64,000 bases of DNA from Luteococcus sp038433155 (GTDB taxonomy: Bacteria > Actinomycetota > Actinomycetes > Propionibacteriales > Propionibacteriaceae). Below are positions 34,760 through 43,779 of the stretch, piece by piece. Where the stretch lies: positions 1 to 64,000 of the forward strand of contig NZ_JBCDMW010000008.1 in the NCBI RefSeq assembly GCF_038433155.1, in the 5' to 3' direction. The notes under the pieces are model-generated. The model saw only the letters and a list, made by a program, of their open reading frames with translations. It was not told the origin of the DNA and did no database searches. How positions within the stretch are numbered: position 1 is the first letter of the stretch; each line of letters starts with the position of its first letter. Position numbers and translations under genes: made by a program.

Positions 34760-36280
34760 ATGGACACCACGCCACTGGTGATCGGCGTCGATTCCTCGAC
34801 GACCAGCACTAAGGCTCTCGTCGTTGACGCCACCGGGCAGGTGCTGGCCCAGGCCAGCCGCCCGGTGGCCATGCTCACCCCGGGAATGGACCGTTATGAG
34901 CAGGATCCGCGCGAGTGGTGGAGCAGCACCCGCGACGCCATCCGGGAGGCCGTCGGCCAGCTGGCCGAGCCGGAGCGGAAGCGGATCCGGGCGATGGCCA
35001 TCACTCCCCAGCGGCAGAGCTTTGCCCTGGTGGACGAGGCCGGCGAACCCATCCGGCCCGGCATCCTGTGGCTGGATGGGCGCGCCAGCGAGCAGGTGGC
35101 GCGGATCGGCAGTGAGGACGTGCACCGGCTGAGCGGCTTCCAGCCCGACGTCACCCCGTCGATCTACAAGATCGCCTGGCTGCATGATCACGAGCCGGAG
35201 AACCTGGCCAGCGCCAGCAAGGTGACTGGGGTGCACGGCTACCTGGTGCACGCGATGACCGGCCAGTGGCTGGATTCCGTGGCGACCGCCGACAGCCTGG
35301 GGCTGTTCGACATGGGGGCACTGCAGTGGAGCGACCAACTGATCCAGGCGGCCGGCCTGCGGCGCGACCAGCTGCCCGATCTGGTACCGCCGGGTGAGGT
35401 GCTCGCGGACCTACTGCCCGAGGTGGCCGCCGGCTTCGGTCTGCCGGGCCCCGTCCCGTTGATCGCCTGCTGCGGCGACGGGCAGGCGGCTGGCCTGGGC
35501 TGTGGCGCGGTGCGTCCTGACGAGGCCTACCTGAACATGGGGACCGCGGTGGTGGCCGGAGTCCACTGCCCCGAATACCGCACCGCCGACGTCTACCGCA
35601 CCGACGCGGCCGGCCTGCCCCGCCACTACGTGCTGGAGGTGGTGCACAATTCCGGCGCTTACCTGGCTGGCTGGTTCCGCAGCCAGCTGGGCGATCCGGC
35701 GCTGGAGGGCAAGCCGGACCCGGCGCTGGACGCGGCCGCGGCGGCGGTGCCCATCGGCTGCGGCGGGTTGAGCGTGCTGCCCTACTGGAATGCTGTGCAG
35801 AGCCCGGAGTGGGATCCGTTGGCCAAGGGCGCCATCGTCGGGGTGGCCGGCTCCCACGGCCGGCCAGAGATCTACCGGGCCATCCTGGAGGGGCTGAGCG
35901 TGGCCGTCGCCCGCAACCTCGTCGGGCTGCAGGAATCCACCGGCACCCCGCTGACCAGCGTCCGGGTGATGGGCGGGGGTCAACGCAGCCCCCTGTGGCG
36001 CCAGATGATGGCCGACGCGCTGGGGCTGCCGCTCACCCTCTGCGAGACCGAGGAGGTCAGCGCCCTGGGCGCCGCGGTGATGGCGATGGCGCACCTGGGC
36101 GTGCACGGCTCGATGGCCGAGACCGCGCTGGCGATGTGCCACCTGGGTGAGGTGGTGCAACCGAACCTGGCCGCGCACGAGGTCTACCGCGAGCTGGCGG
36201 AGATCCAGGAGGGCCTCTACCCGGCGCTGCGGGAGACCTTCCGTCGGCAGGCGGACTTCGCGCGTCGTCATCCGGCCTGA
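34760..36280 (+). CDS. FGGY carbohydrate kinase
   Basis: The 506-residue sugar kinase of the xylulokinase/gluconokinase family phosphorylates a pentulose, hexulose or related sugar. GVDSSTTSTKALVVD is the N-terminal phosphate motif. ITPQRQSFALVD and GILWLDGRA follow, and MGGGQRSPLWRQMMADALGLPL is the C-terminal FGGY signature region. The substrate is unknown. It is followed by a secreted alpha-L-fucosidase, which makes a deoxysugar-derived substrate possible but not shown. TTGGAGG lies 7 nt before ATG 34760. Confidence 0.87.
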   Translation: MDTTPLVIGVDSSTTSTKALVVDATGQVLAQASRPVAMLTPGMDRYEQDPREWWSSTRDAIREAVGQLAEPERKRIRAMAITPQRQSFALVDEAGEPIRPGILWLDGRASEQVARIGSEDVHRLSGFQPDVTPSIYKIAWLHDHEPENLASASKVTGVHGYLVHAMTGQWLDSVATADSLGLFDMGALQWSDQLIQAAGLRRDQLPDLVPPGEVLADLLPEVAAGFGLPGPVPLIACCGDGQAAGLGCGAVRPDEAYLNMGTAVVAGVHCPEYRTADVYRTDAAGLPRHYVLEVVHNSGAYLAGWFRSQLGDPALEGKPDPALDAAAAAVPIGCGGLSVLPYWNAVQSPEWDPLAKGAIVGVAGSHGRPEIYRAILEGLSVAVARNLVGLQESTGTPLTSVRVMGGGQRSPLWRQMMADALGLPLTLCETEEVSALGAAVMAMAHLGVHGSMAETALAMCHLGEVVQPNLAAHEVYRELAEIQEGLYPALRETFRRQADFARRHPA

Positions 36281-36314
36281 CCCGGCAAATCCGTCACCAC
36301 GGGTGAGCGATTCC

Positions 36315-36343
36315 TTGACGTTTTGTTCTGTGCATGGACAAAT
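36315..36343 (+). promoter_or_regulatory. Candidate promoter for the GH95 gene
   Basis: TTGACG (36315-36320) and ACAAAT (36338-36343) are 17 bp apart, 41 bp before the proposed start. Confidence 0.4.
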
Positions 36344-36383
36344 GACACGGGCAAGAATCGCACGACGAAAGTGGCTGACGACG

Positions 36384-39152
36384 ATGTCCCCCTGTGACCT
36401 GACCCGACGCACCCTGCTCCAGATCGGCGGCGGCGCCGCGCTCTCACCGCTCGCGGTGTCCGCCGCCCACGCAAACCCCAGCCCCGTCGGGGCCCTGCCC
36501 AGCAAGGACACCGTGCCCGACAAGTCCCCAGCGGCCAGCACCGACGCCGCCCGCCGGGTGTTGTGGTACGAACTGCCCGGCACCACTTGGTCCAAGCACG
36601 GCCTGCCGATCGGCAACGGCCGGCTGGGTGCCATGCTGCTCGGCGGCCTGCACCAGGACCGGGTGCAGTTCAATGAGATCAGCCTCTGGGGTGGGCAGAA
36701 GAACTACGACAACGCGCTGGCGGGCAAGCCCGATGGCGCCTTCGACACCTCGATGACGGGCTTCGGCAGCTACCTCAACTTCGGCGCCCTGACGGTGAGC
36801 TGGACCGACGAGCAGCCCCTGCCCAGTTCCGGGGAGGTCTTCATCAGCTCTCCCACCGGCCACGACGCATCCCTGGCCGCCAGCGTCGACGGCAGCCCCG
36901 ACACCGCCTGGCAGGTGGCGGCCACCGACCAGCCGGTGAGCTGGCAGTGGCGAGCCGACGCAGCCCGCACGGTCAGCGGCTACACCGTGACCAGCGCCAC
37001 CGACGCCACCCTGAACTGGCGGCTGGAGTCCTCCGCCGACGGGGTCTCCTGGCAGGAACTGGACCGTCAGGACGACCGGATGCTGACGGCCCACGCGCCC
37101 TTCACCGGCAGCGTCGCCAAGCCCCAAGCCGCGGTGCTCTACCGGCTGGTCTTCACCGCCACCCAGGCGCTGGCCCTGGAGCACGTCGAACTCACCGAGA
37201 CCCTGCGGCCGCGCCCCGAGCACGTCGTGAACTACCGACGCAGCCTGGACCTGCGCGAGGGCGTGGGCACGGCCACCCACATCGACCGGCACGGCGGGCA
37301 GCACCGCGAGGCCTTCGCCAGCCGGAGCGACGACGTCATCGTCCTGCGCTACCACAGCGAACAGCCGCGCGCCTGCACCCTGGAACTGGCCTCCGCGCAG
37401 AGGGGCGCGCCGACGCTCGCCGAACCGGGGGTCCTGTCCTTCGCGGGGACGCTGGGCAATGGCCTGCGGCACGCCGCCCGGGTGACGGTTGTCGAGTGCG
37501 ACGGCCAACTGCGCGTCGAGGGTGCCACCCTGCAGGTCAGCGGCGCCCACACGCTGGTGCTGGTGCTGGACGCCGGCACCGACTACCGCCTGGATGCCGG
37601 TGCCGGCTGGCGTGGGGCGGACCCGGCGCCGGCCCTCGCGTCGCGGGCGAGCGCCGCGGTCCGCACCGGCCACCGGCAGTTGCGTGCCCGGCACGTGGCC
37701 GACTTCTCGCAGCGGATGGACCGCTGCCAGGTGACCTGGGGCGGGAGCGGCGAGGGGTTGGCCCTGATACCCACCGACCGTCGGCTGGCCCTGCGGGCCG
37801 GTGGAGCCGCCGATCACCAGCTGGAGCAGCTGGCCTTCAACCATGGCCGCTATCTGCTGGCCAGCTCGTCGCGGCCGGGCGGCCTGCCGGCCAATCTGCA
37901 GGGCCTGTGGAATGAGTCCAATGAGCCGGCCTGGGCCAGTGATTACCACACCAACATCAATGTGGAGATGAACTACTGGGGCGCGGAAACCACGGACCTG
38001 TCCGACAGCCACCAGGCGCTGCTGGCCTTCGTGGAACAGGTGGCGGTCCCCAGCCGGGTGGCCACCCGCAAGGCCTTCGGGGCGGACACGCCCGGCTGGA
38101 CGGCCCGCACCTCGCAGAGCATCTTCGGCGGTAACGGCTGGGAGTGGAACACCGTCGCCAGCGCCTGGTATGCGCTGCACTTCTACGAGCACTGGGCCTT
38201 CACCCAGGACCGACGTTGGTTGCGCACCCACGGTCTGCCGATGATCACCGAGATCTGCCGCTTCTGGGAACACCGGCTCAAGGAGCTGCCCGACGGCACC
38301 CTCGTCGCACCCAATGGTTGGTCCCCCGAGCATGGCCCCCGCGAGGACGGGGTGATGCACGATCAGCAGATCGTCTGGGAGCTGTTCACCAACTACCTGG
38401 AATGCGCCAAGGTACTGGGCGTCGACCTCCGCTACCAGGCCCGGATCCGGGACCTGCGCTCCCGGTTGGCCCCCAACAAGGTGGGCTCCTGGGGGCAACT
38501 GCAGGAGTGGCAGACCGACCGTGACCAGCCCAAGGACGTCCACCGCCACACCTCGCACCTGTTCGCCGTCTACCCGGGGCACCAGATCACGGCCGCACAG
38601 CCCCGGCTGCAGCAGGCCGCCCTGGTCTCCCTGAAGGCCCGCTGCGGGGAGAAGGACGGGGTGGCCTTCAGCGCCGCCACCGTCTCGGGCGACAGCCGTC
38701 GCTCCTGGACGTGGCCGTGGCGAGCCGCGCTGTTCGCCCGGCTGGGCGACGGTTTCCGCGCTGGTGAGATGGTCTCGGGCCTGCTGACCTACAACATGCT
38801 GCCCAACCTGTTCGCCAACCACCCGCCCTTCCAGCTGGACGGCAACTTCGGTATCACCGGGGCAATCGCCGAGATGCTGTTGCAGAGCCACGACGGCCGC
38901 CTGCGGCTGCTGCCGGCCATCCCGACCCAGTGGGCAGAACGGGGATCCTTCACGGGTCTGCGGGCCCGCGGCGGCTACCGGGTGGACTGCAGTTGGCAGG
39001 ATGGCAAGGTCACCCGCTACCTGGTCTCCGCGGACCGGACCAGTGCCCTGGCAGTGGTGCTGGTCAGCGTCAACGGCGAGCTGGTGCGGGTCCGCGCCGC
39101 CAATCCTCGGCTGGGCATCCCTATGCGCATCCTGGGCACGGTCAAGGGCTGA
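36384..39152 (+). CDS. Secreted GH95 alpha-L-fucosidase with inserted discoidin-like segment
   Basis: The 922-residue protein has a Tat-type signal (TRRTLLQIGGGAALSPLAVSAAHA). The family GH95 start TTWSKHGLPIGNGRLGAMLLGG follows near 68-88. The catalytic region includes the Asn pair in TNINVEMNYW (about 522-531), the probable acid Glu in GWSPEHGP (about 648) and the Asp in QLDGNFGITGAI (about 818). This inverting family cleaves alpha-1,2-fucosyl or related galactosyl linkages. Residues about 152-272 look like an inserted F5/8-type carbohydrate-binding domain within the N-terminal beta region. Start ATG 36384 is chosen for the Tat motif; an upstream ATG (36342) is possible. Confidence 0.88.
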   Translation: MSPCDLTRRTLLQIGGGAALSPLAVSAAHANPSPVGALPSKDTVPDKSPAASTDAARRVLWYELPGTTWSKHGLPIGNGRLGAMLLGGLHQDRVQFNEISLWGGQKNYDNALAGKPDGAFDTSMTGFGSYLNFGALTVSWTDEQPLPSSGEVFISSPTGHDASLAASVDGSPDTAWQVAATDQPVSWQWRADAARTVSGYTVTSATDATLNWRLESSADGVSWQELDRQDDRMLTAHAPFTGSVAKPQAAVLYRLVFTATQALALEHVELTETLRPRPEHVVNYRRSLDLREGVGTATHIDRHGGQHREAFASRSDDVIVLRYHSEQPRACTLELASAQRGAPTLAEPGVLSFAGTLGNGLRHAARVTVVECDGQLRVEGATLQVSGAHTLVLVLDAGTDYRLDAGAGWRGADPAPALASRASAAVRTGHRQLRARHVADFSQRMDRCQVTWGGSGEGLALIPTDRRLALRAGGAADHQLEQLAFNHGRYLLASSSRPGGLPANLQGLWNESNEPAWASDYHTNINVEMNYWGAETTDLSDSHQALLAFVEQVAVPSRVATRKAFGADTPGWTARTSQSIFGGNGWEWNTVASAWYALHFYEHWAFTQDRRWLRTHGLPMITEICRFWEHRLKELPDGTLVAPNGWSPEHGPREDGVMHDQQIVWELFTNYLECAKVLGVDLRYQARIRDLRSRLAPNKVGSWGQLQEWQTDRDQPKDVHRHTSHLFAVYPGHQITAAQPRLQQAALVSLKARCGEKDGVAFSAATVSGDSRRSWTWPWRAALFARLGDGFRAGEMVSGLLTYNMLPNLFANHPPFQLDGNFGITGAIAEMLLQSHDGRLRLLPAIPTQWAERGSFTGLRARGGYRVDCSWQDGKVTRYLVSADRTSALAVVLVSVNGELVRVRAANPRLGIPMRILGTVKG

Positions 39153-39311
39153 GCCCCGCAGAGCATGACCGCAGCCCACCGGCACCCCGGTGGGGTGCGG
39201 TCTCCCGGGTCTCCCCCGAGCACGCTGCCGGCCCGACGGCCGCAGCCCGGTACCGTGGATGGCAACGCGTGGAGCCGGACCGTTGGCTGCCCGCAACAGC
39301 TTGGAGCACTC

Positions 39312-39860
39312 ATGTCTACACGCCACACCACCGCGCCACCCACCCCGAGGCAGCTGCAGATCTTTCACCACACCGTGGACAGCCCGATCGGCCCCCTGCT
39401 GCTGGTCGCCACCGAGGCGGGGCTGGTCCGGGTGGCCTTCGCCGGCGAGGGCTTCCCGACGGTGCTTGAGGGTGTGACCCGGACGCTCGATGCCCGGCCG
39501 GTGGAGGATCCGTCGCGCCTGGGGGCGGCGGCCCGCCAGCTCGAGGAGTACTTTGCCGGCACCCGACGCACCTTCGACCTCCCCCTGGACCGCCGGCTGT
39601 CCACCGGCTTCCGACGCACGGTGCAGGACCGCCTGTCGTCGATCGGCTACGGCCAGACCCGGACCTACGCGCAGCTGGCCGAGGAGGTTGGCAATCCGCG
39701 GGCGGTGCGGGCCGTGGGCAGCGCCTGCGCCACCAACCCGCTGCCGGTGGTGGTGCCGTGCCACCGCGTGCTGCGCAGTAACGGCAGCCTCGGCGGCTAT
39801 CTGGGTGGGCTGGGGGCCAAGGCGGCGCTGTTGGCGCTGGAAAGCGCTGCATTGGCCTGA
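39312..39860 (+). CDS. ogt: Methylated-DNA--protein-cysteine methyltransferase
   Basis: The 182-residue suicide enzyme repairs O6-methylguanine. The acceptor Cys lies in VVVPCHRVLRSNGSLGGYLGG, and RAVRAVGSACATNPLP provides the helix-turn-helix with its Arg finger. The N-terminal ribonuclease-like domain starts TVDSPIGPLLLVAT. The first 13 residues are a polar extension. TTGGAG stands 6 nt before ATG 39312. Confidence 0.95.
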   Translation: MSTRHTTAPPTPRQLQIFHHTVDSPIGPLLLVATEAGLVRVAFAGEGFPTVLEGVTRTLDARPVEDPSRLGAAARQLEEYFAGTRRTFDLPLDRRLSTGFRRTVQDRLSSIGYGQTRTYAQLAEEVGNPRAVRAVGSACATNPLPVVVPCHRVLRSNGSLGGYLGGLGAKAALLALESAALA

Positions 39861-39890
39861 CGACAAGCGCGAATGGACCTGACCGTCGGG

Positions 39891-39896
39891 TAGGGT
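39891..39896 (+). promoter_or_regulatory. -10 hexamer TAGGGT, leaderless start
   Basis: TAGGGT ends 7 nt before GTG 39904. Confidence 0.5.
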
Positions 39897-39903
39897 CGGG
39901 CGG

Positions 39904-40413
39904 GTGACCCAGCATCAAGACCTCGACCAGGCCATGCGGGAGGCCAATCCCACCCACATCCAGGGCATCGTCCTGGTGGGCGCCATGACCGCGTCGATGA
40001 TGTTCGCCATGGTGGTTGGCGGGCTGTGGGCCGAGGGCGCGCCCGAGCTCCGGGTCCACTACAGCGCCCTGTGGGGGCCGGCGGCCGGCATCGGGGCGCT
40101 GGTCGGCCTGGTGAAGCTGCCGGTCCGCTGGATGATGCGCCACCCATTTGCGTTGATGATCGGTCTGCTCGTGGCCCTGGCTGCGATCGTGGCCCTGGCC
40201 GTCGTCTACTGGGGCCCCCACTTCTGGATGTCCCGGTCCGCCGCCACCCTGGCCACCGCCGCGCTGGGGGCGGCCACCGCCTTGGGCTTCGTCCGGTGCG
40301 CCGCAGACCCACGTCCGTCGGACACCAAGGACGTCACCCAGCACTTCACCCACCTGGCCGTGATCACCCCGATCGCCGTGATCATCAGCTTCCTGACCGG
40401 CCTCCACGGCTGA
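39904..40413 (+). CDS. Four-helix membrane protein of unknown function
   Basis: The 169-residue protein has hydrophobic segments near 20-45, 58-72, 82-102 and 150-166. There is a His/Thr-rich polar loop (PRPSDTKDVTQHFTHL) before the last helix. I do not recognise the family. The GTG start fits a leaderless transcript. It is convergent with the DUF979 gene, and the 49 bp between are GC-rich with no clear hairpin. Confidence 0.65.
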   Translation: MTQHQDLDQAMREANPTHIQGIVLVGAMTASMMFAMVVGGLWAEGAPELRVHYSALWGPAAGIGALVGLVKLPVRWMMRHPFALMIGLLVALAAIVALAVVYWGPHFWMSRSAATLATAALGAATALGFVRCAADPRPSDTKDVTQHFTHLAVITPIAVIISFLTGLHG

Positions 40414-40462
40414 GCCGGGCCCGGGGCGTCCCCGGCCCGGCCAGCAGACCACCGAGCGGCGC

Positions 40463-41452
40463 TCAGCCCAGCCCGACACCGGGGAAGCTGACCAGGTACA
40501 TGATCACGATGTTGACCAGCAGCAGGGGCAGGGCGGTGGGCACTTGCGCCTTGATGGGTCCGTAACTGTCCTTCAGCTCCAGCAGAGCGGCGGGCACGAG
40601 GTTGAAGTTGGCCGCCATCGGCGTGCACAGCGTCCCGCAGAAGCCCGCCAGCATCCCGATCGCGAAGATCGGGGCGGGGCTGCCATGGAACTGCTCCACC
40701 AGCACCGGCCACCCGACAGCCGCCGTCATCACCGGGAAGGCCGCGAAGGCATTGCCCATCACGATGGTGAACAGGGCCATGCCGATGCAGTAGACGGCCA
40801 CGGCCGCCAGCAGCTTGCCGTCGGGCAGGATCATCTTCGTGACCCGGCCGACGGCCTCCCCCACACCGGCGTCCTTGAACAGCATGCCCAGCGTGGCCAG
40901 GAACTGAGGCAGAATCGCGGCCCAGCCGATGTGGCCCAGCAGCCGGTCGCCCTCCCGGAAGGGCTCGGCGGGGTTGCTCACCCGGAACTTGGCCATCGCC
41001 ACCCCCAGGGCGATGATCGCCGCGGCGCCCAACCCGATGATGGTGGCCATGTGCGCCTCGAAGAGCGGCCGGCCGCCGATGCTGAGGTTGCGCATGCCCA
41101 TCACGGCGAACAGGCCAGCGACGGCGGGGATCACCAGGGCGGGCACGAACAACCAGTTGCCCAGGCGGGCGGCGCTCCGCTCCCGCGTGGCGTCGTCGGT
41201 GGTCTCCACCGTTCCGCGGCCGGGATAGCCCAGCGCGGCGAGCACCACCAGACAGAGCACCGCGACGCCCTCCACCAGGGCCGGCGCGGTCTTGTTGACC
41301 ACGAAGGTGCCGTAGCAGAAGCAGAAGGCCACGATGGACCAGAACAGGGCGGAACCGTACCGCTTGGCGTCGCTGCGATCCCGCAGCCGGATGATGGCGG
41401 TGACCAGGAAGGCAGCGGCGCACAGCCAGTAGAACCATTCGACCTTGACCAT
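40463..41452 (-). CDS. DUF979 permease subunit, putative 5-oxoproline transport
   Basis: The 329-residue membrane protein has about 10 helices. GMALFTIVMGNAFAAFPVMTA and GFCGTLCTPMAANFN are family landmarks of DUF979. DUF969 and DUF979 genes occur as neighbours and are often found beside 5-oxoprolinase genes; uptake of 5-oxoproline is the proposed role, not experimentally shown here. It follows the DUF969 gene by 2 bp. Confidence 0.85.
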   Translation of the reverse strand: MVKVEWFYWLCAAAFLVTAIIRLRDRSDAKRYGSALFWSIVAFCFCYGTFVVNKTAPALVEGVAVLCLVVLAALGYPGRGTVETTDDATRERSAARLGNWLFVPALVIPAVAGLFAVMGMRNLSIGGRPLFEAHMATIIGLGAAAIIALGVAMAKFRVSNPAEPFREGDRLLGHIGWAAILPQFLATLGMLFKDAGVGEAVGRVTKMILPDGKLLAAVAVYCIGMALFTIVMGNAFAAFPVMTAAVGWPVLVEQFHGSPAPIFAIGMLAGFCGTLCTPMAANFNLVPAALLELKDSYGPIKAQVPTALPLLLVNIVIMYLVSFPGVGLG

Positions 41453-41454
41453 GC

Positions 41455-42147
41455 TCAGGCCTCCTGGGCGACGTCGGACTCGCGGGCCATCCGGGCCAGC
41501 TGGGCATCCAGGCGCAGCAGCCGGGGCGCGTGCAGCAGGAAGGCGCAGATGGCGGTGGGGATGGCCCACAGGGCGATCTGGATGGCCTCGAGTTTCAGGC
41601 CGTAGGTGGCGTCGACGAAACCGGTGATCAGCAGGATCGAGCCGATGGCGATGAAGCAGTCCTCGCCGAAGAACAACCCGATGGTGTCAGCGGAGGAGGC
41701 AGCCGAACGCAGCTTCTCCCGCATCGCCGTGGTGTAGCGCGGTTCGGACCGCTCCACCGCCGCCTCGGCCATCGGGACGATCAGCGGACGCACCGCCTGC
41801 GCGGGGCCGCCGATTGCGGCCAGCCCCAAGGCGGCAGTCACCTGACGAATGGCGAGATAGGCCACCAGCAGGCGGCCGGCCGTCATGCCCTTCAGCTTGC
41901 CCATCACGGTGCGTGCCTGCTGCATCAGGCCGTAGCGCTCCAGCAGCCCGATGACGGGGAGCACGATCATGAAGACACTCACCGACCGGGAGGACGCGAA
42001 ACCGGTGCCGAAGGCCTCGATGATCCTGACCGGCGAGATGCCGGCGATCAGCCCGGCGGCAATGCCGGAGACCGCGACGACGAGCATGGAATTGATCCGC
42101 AGTGCAAAGCCGACGACCACGATGACGACGGCGAGAAGGACCCACAT
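41455..42147 (-). CDS. DUF969 permease subunit, putative 5-oxoproline transport
   Basis: The 230-residue membrane protein has 5-6 helices; GTGFASSRSVSVFMIVLPVIGLLERYGL and ADTIGLFFGEDCFIAIGSI are typical of DUF969. AAGGAGGGG precedes the ATG. A TAGGGT -10 (42198-42193) and the shared GntR-type word lie 46-64 bp upstream. It is probably the partner of the DUF979 protein in one transporter. Confidence 0.85.
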   Translation of the reverse strand: MWVLLAVVIVVVGFALRINSMLVVAVSGIAAGLIAGISPVRIIEAFGTGFASSRSVSVFMIVLPVIGLLERYGLMQQARTVMGKLKGMTAGRLLVAYLAIRQVTAALGLAAIGGPAQAVRPLIVPMAEAAVERSEPRYTTAMREKLRSAASSADTIGLFFGEDCFIAIGSILLITGFVDATYGLKLEAIQIALWAIPTAICAFLLHAPRLLRLDAQLARMARESDVAQEA

Positions 42148-42192
42148 GTCCCCTCCTTGGGATTGGGCGTCGCAGTCCGACGCAACTCCCGC

Positions 42193-42211
42193 ACCCTAGA
42201 TTGTGTTGAAC
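42193..42211 (-). promoter_or_regulatory. Promoter and GntR-type operator of the DUF969-DUF979 operon
   Basis: On the minus strand GTTCAACAC (42211-42203) stands just upstream of TAGGGT (42198-42193). The same nine bases occur in front of pxpA at 42975-42983. Confidence 0.5.
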
Positions 42212-42253
42212 GATCTTGCCAAGACCGGGCCGCGAAAAAACTGCCGCAAGGGC

Positions 42254-42919
42254 TCAGGCCAGCTCCTGCTGGGCCCTGAGCAGGTAGACCTCCAGCGCCA
42301 CCCGGGCGCGCGCCACCTGGCCGGCCTCCAACAGGGCGGCGATCCGTTCGTTCTCCTGGATGAAGCCCTCGTGCACCTCTCGCGGATTGCCCAGCGCCAG
42401 GAAGCGCAACCGGGTGAGGCCCACCAGGGAACGCATCACATGCCCGGCCACCGCATTGCCCGAAAGGGCGACCAGCGCCAGGTGGAAATCCCCGTTGGCG
42501 GTCCCGACGCCCGTCCAGTCGCCGCGTGAAGCGGCCTCCTGAGCGCGCGCCACAGCCTGGCGCAAGGCCCTCAATGGCTGTGTGGGAAGGGGTTGACCCA
42601 GTGCCTGCGCCGCCAGGACGGCGTCGAGGGCGCCCACCTCCAACTGCCGTCGCACGTCATAGACGTCGCGGGCGGTGGCCGGGTCGACGGTCTGCACGAA
42701 GACGCCGCGGTTGGGCACGTGCTCCACCAGGCGTTCGTGGGCGAGCAGCCGGAAGGCCTCGCGCAGCGTGTTGCGGCTCACGCCCAGCCGCTCCCCCAGC
42801 TCGGCCTCGTCCAGCCGAGAGCCGGGATGGAGCTGGCCCGCCAGGATCTCGGCCTGCAGCGCGCGGGCGCACCGCTCGGCCCGTGGACCACCGTCGTGCT
42901 GGCTCTGCTGGGCATCCAT
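42254..42919 (-). CDS. GntR/FCD family regulator of the 5-oxoproline module
   Basis: The 221-residue protein has an N-terminal winged HTH (DEAELGERLGVSRNTLREAFRLLAHERLVEHVPNRGVFV). An all-helical FCD domain follows, with the metal/ligand-type pattern DFHLALVALSGN. It lies between the transporter operon and pxpABC, divergent from the latter, and a shared operator word occurs on both sides. The effector is probably 5-oxoproline or a related dicarboxylate; that is an inference from context. Confidence 0.88.
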   Translation of the reverse strand: MDAQQSQHDGGPRAERCARALQAEILAGQLHPGSRLDEAELGERLGVSRNTLREAFRLLAHERLVEHVPNRGVFVQTVDPATARDVYDVRRQLEVGALDAVLAAQALGQPLPTQPLRALRQAVARAQEAASRGDWTGVGTANGDFHLALVALSGNAVAGHVMRSLVGLTRLRFLALGNPREVHEGFIQENERIAALLEAGQVARARVALEVYLLRAQQELA

Positions 42920-42974
42920 CGCTTTCTCCTCGAACCGCCGGATTCCTGCTCACATCTTGACAGCAGCGCGGATT

Positions 42975-42988
42975 GTTCAACACTGTTG
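42975..42988 (+). promoter_or_regulatory. GntR-type operator over the pxpA -10 region
   Basis: GTTCAACAC (42975-42983) overlaps a perfect palindrome CAACA-c-TGTTG (42978-42988). The -10-like CACTGT (42981-42986) ends 7 nt before ATG 42994, so binding would block a leaderless promoter. Confidence 0.5.
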
Positions 42989-42993
42989 GTCTC

Positions 42994-43779
42994 ATGACCT
43001 CAGCCCCGCAACGCTCCATCGACCTCAATGCCGATCTCGGTGAGTCCTTCGGCGCCTGGCGGATGGGCGATGACCAGGCCCTGCTGGACGTGGTCAGCAG
43101 CGCCAACGTGGCGTGCGGCTTCCACGCCGGTGATCCCAGCGTCATGCTGCAGACCTGCCGGTTGGCCGCCGAGCGCGGGGTTGCCGTCGGGGCCCACGTC
43201 GCCTACCGGGACCTGGCGGGCTTTGGCCGCAGCTTTCTGGACCTGCCCCCCGCCCAGCTCCGCGATGAGGTGCTGTACCAGCTCGGTGCGCTGTCCACCA
43301 TCGCACTGGCCGCCGGCACCACCGTCACCTACGTGAAGCCACACGGAGCCCTCTACAACACCATCGTGGCCCACGAGGCGCAGGCGACGGCAGTGGTGGA
43401 CGCGCTGGAGATGTTCAGCAGCACCCGCCCCGAGCCGATCACGCTGCTCGGCCTGCCCGGGGCCGTGGTACTGGACCTGGCTGTCGCACGGGGCCTGCCC
43501 ATCGCCCGGGAGGCCTTCGCAGACCGCGGCTACACCGCCCAGGGCACCCTGGTCTCGCGACGCGAGCCCGGCGCCGTCCTGCACGATGCGGCTGCGGTGG
43601 CCCAGCGGATGGTCCAACTGGTCACCACCGGGCGGATCACCGCCGTCGACGGCAGTGAGGTCACGGTCTCGGCCGACTCCATCTGCGTGCACGGGGACTC
43701 CCCCGGTGCGGTGGCGATGGCCGTCGAGGTGCGCAGGGCCCTGGCGGGGGCGGGGATCACCCTGCGGGCCTTCGCATGA
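42994..43779 (+). CDS. pxpA: 5-oxoprolinase subunit A
   Basis: The 261-residue LamB/YcsF-family TIM barrel has the signatures IDLNADLGESFGAWRMGDD, SANVACGFHAGDP and YVKPHGALYN. With PxpB and PxpC it hydrolyses 5-oxoproline to glutamate using ATP. ATG 42994 is preferred to a start 7 codons upstream because it fits the leaderless hexamer and the family N-terminus. pxpB starts inside its stop (ATGA). Confidence 0.95.
   Translation: MTSAPQRSIDLNADLGESFGAWRMGDDQALLDVVSSANVACGFHAGDPSVMLQTCRLAAERGVAVGAHVAYRDLAGFGRSFLDLPPAQLRDEVLYQLGALSTIALAAGTTVTYVKPHGALYNTIVAHEAQATAVVDALEMFSSTRPEPITLLGLPGAVVLDLAVARGLPIAREAFADRGYTAQGTLVSRREPGAVLHDAAAVAQRMVQLVTTGRITAVDGSEVTVSADSICVHGDSPGAVAMAVEVRRALAGAGITLRAFA

Noticed and set aside
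36444..39866. Very long open frame on the minus strand (about 1140 codons)
   Set aside because: It lies antisense to the GH95 and ogt genes, has no domain and a low-complexity Gly/Gln/Arg composition; it is a high-GC shadow.
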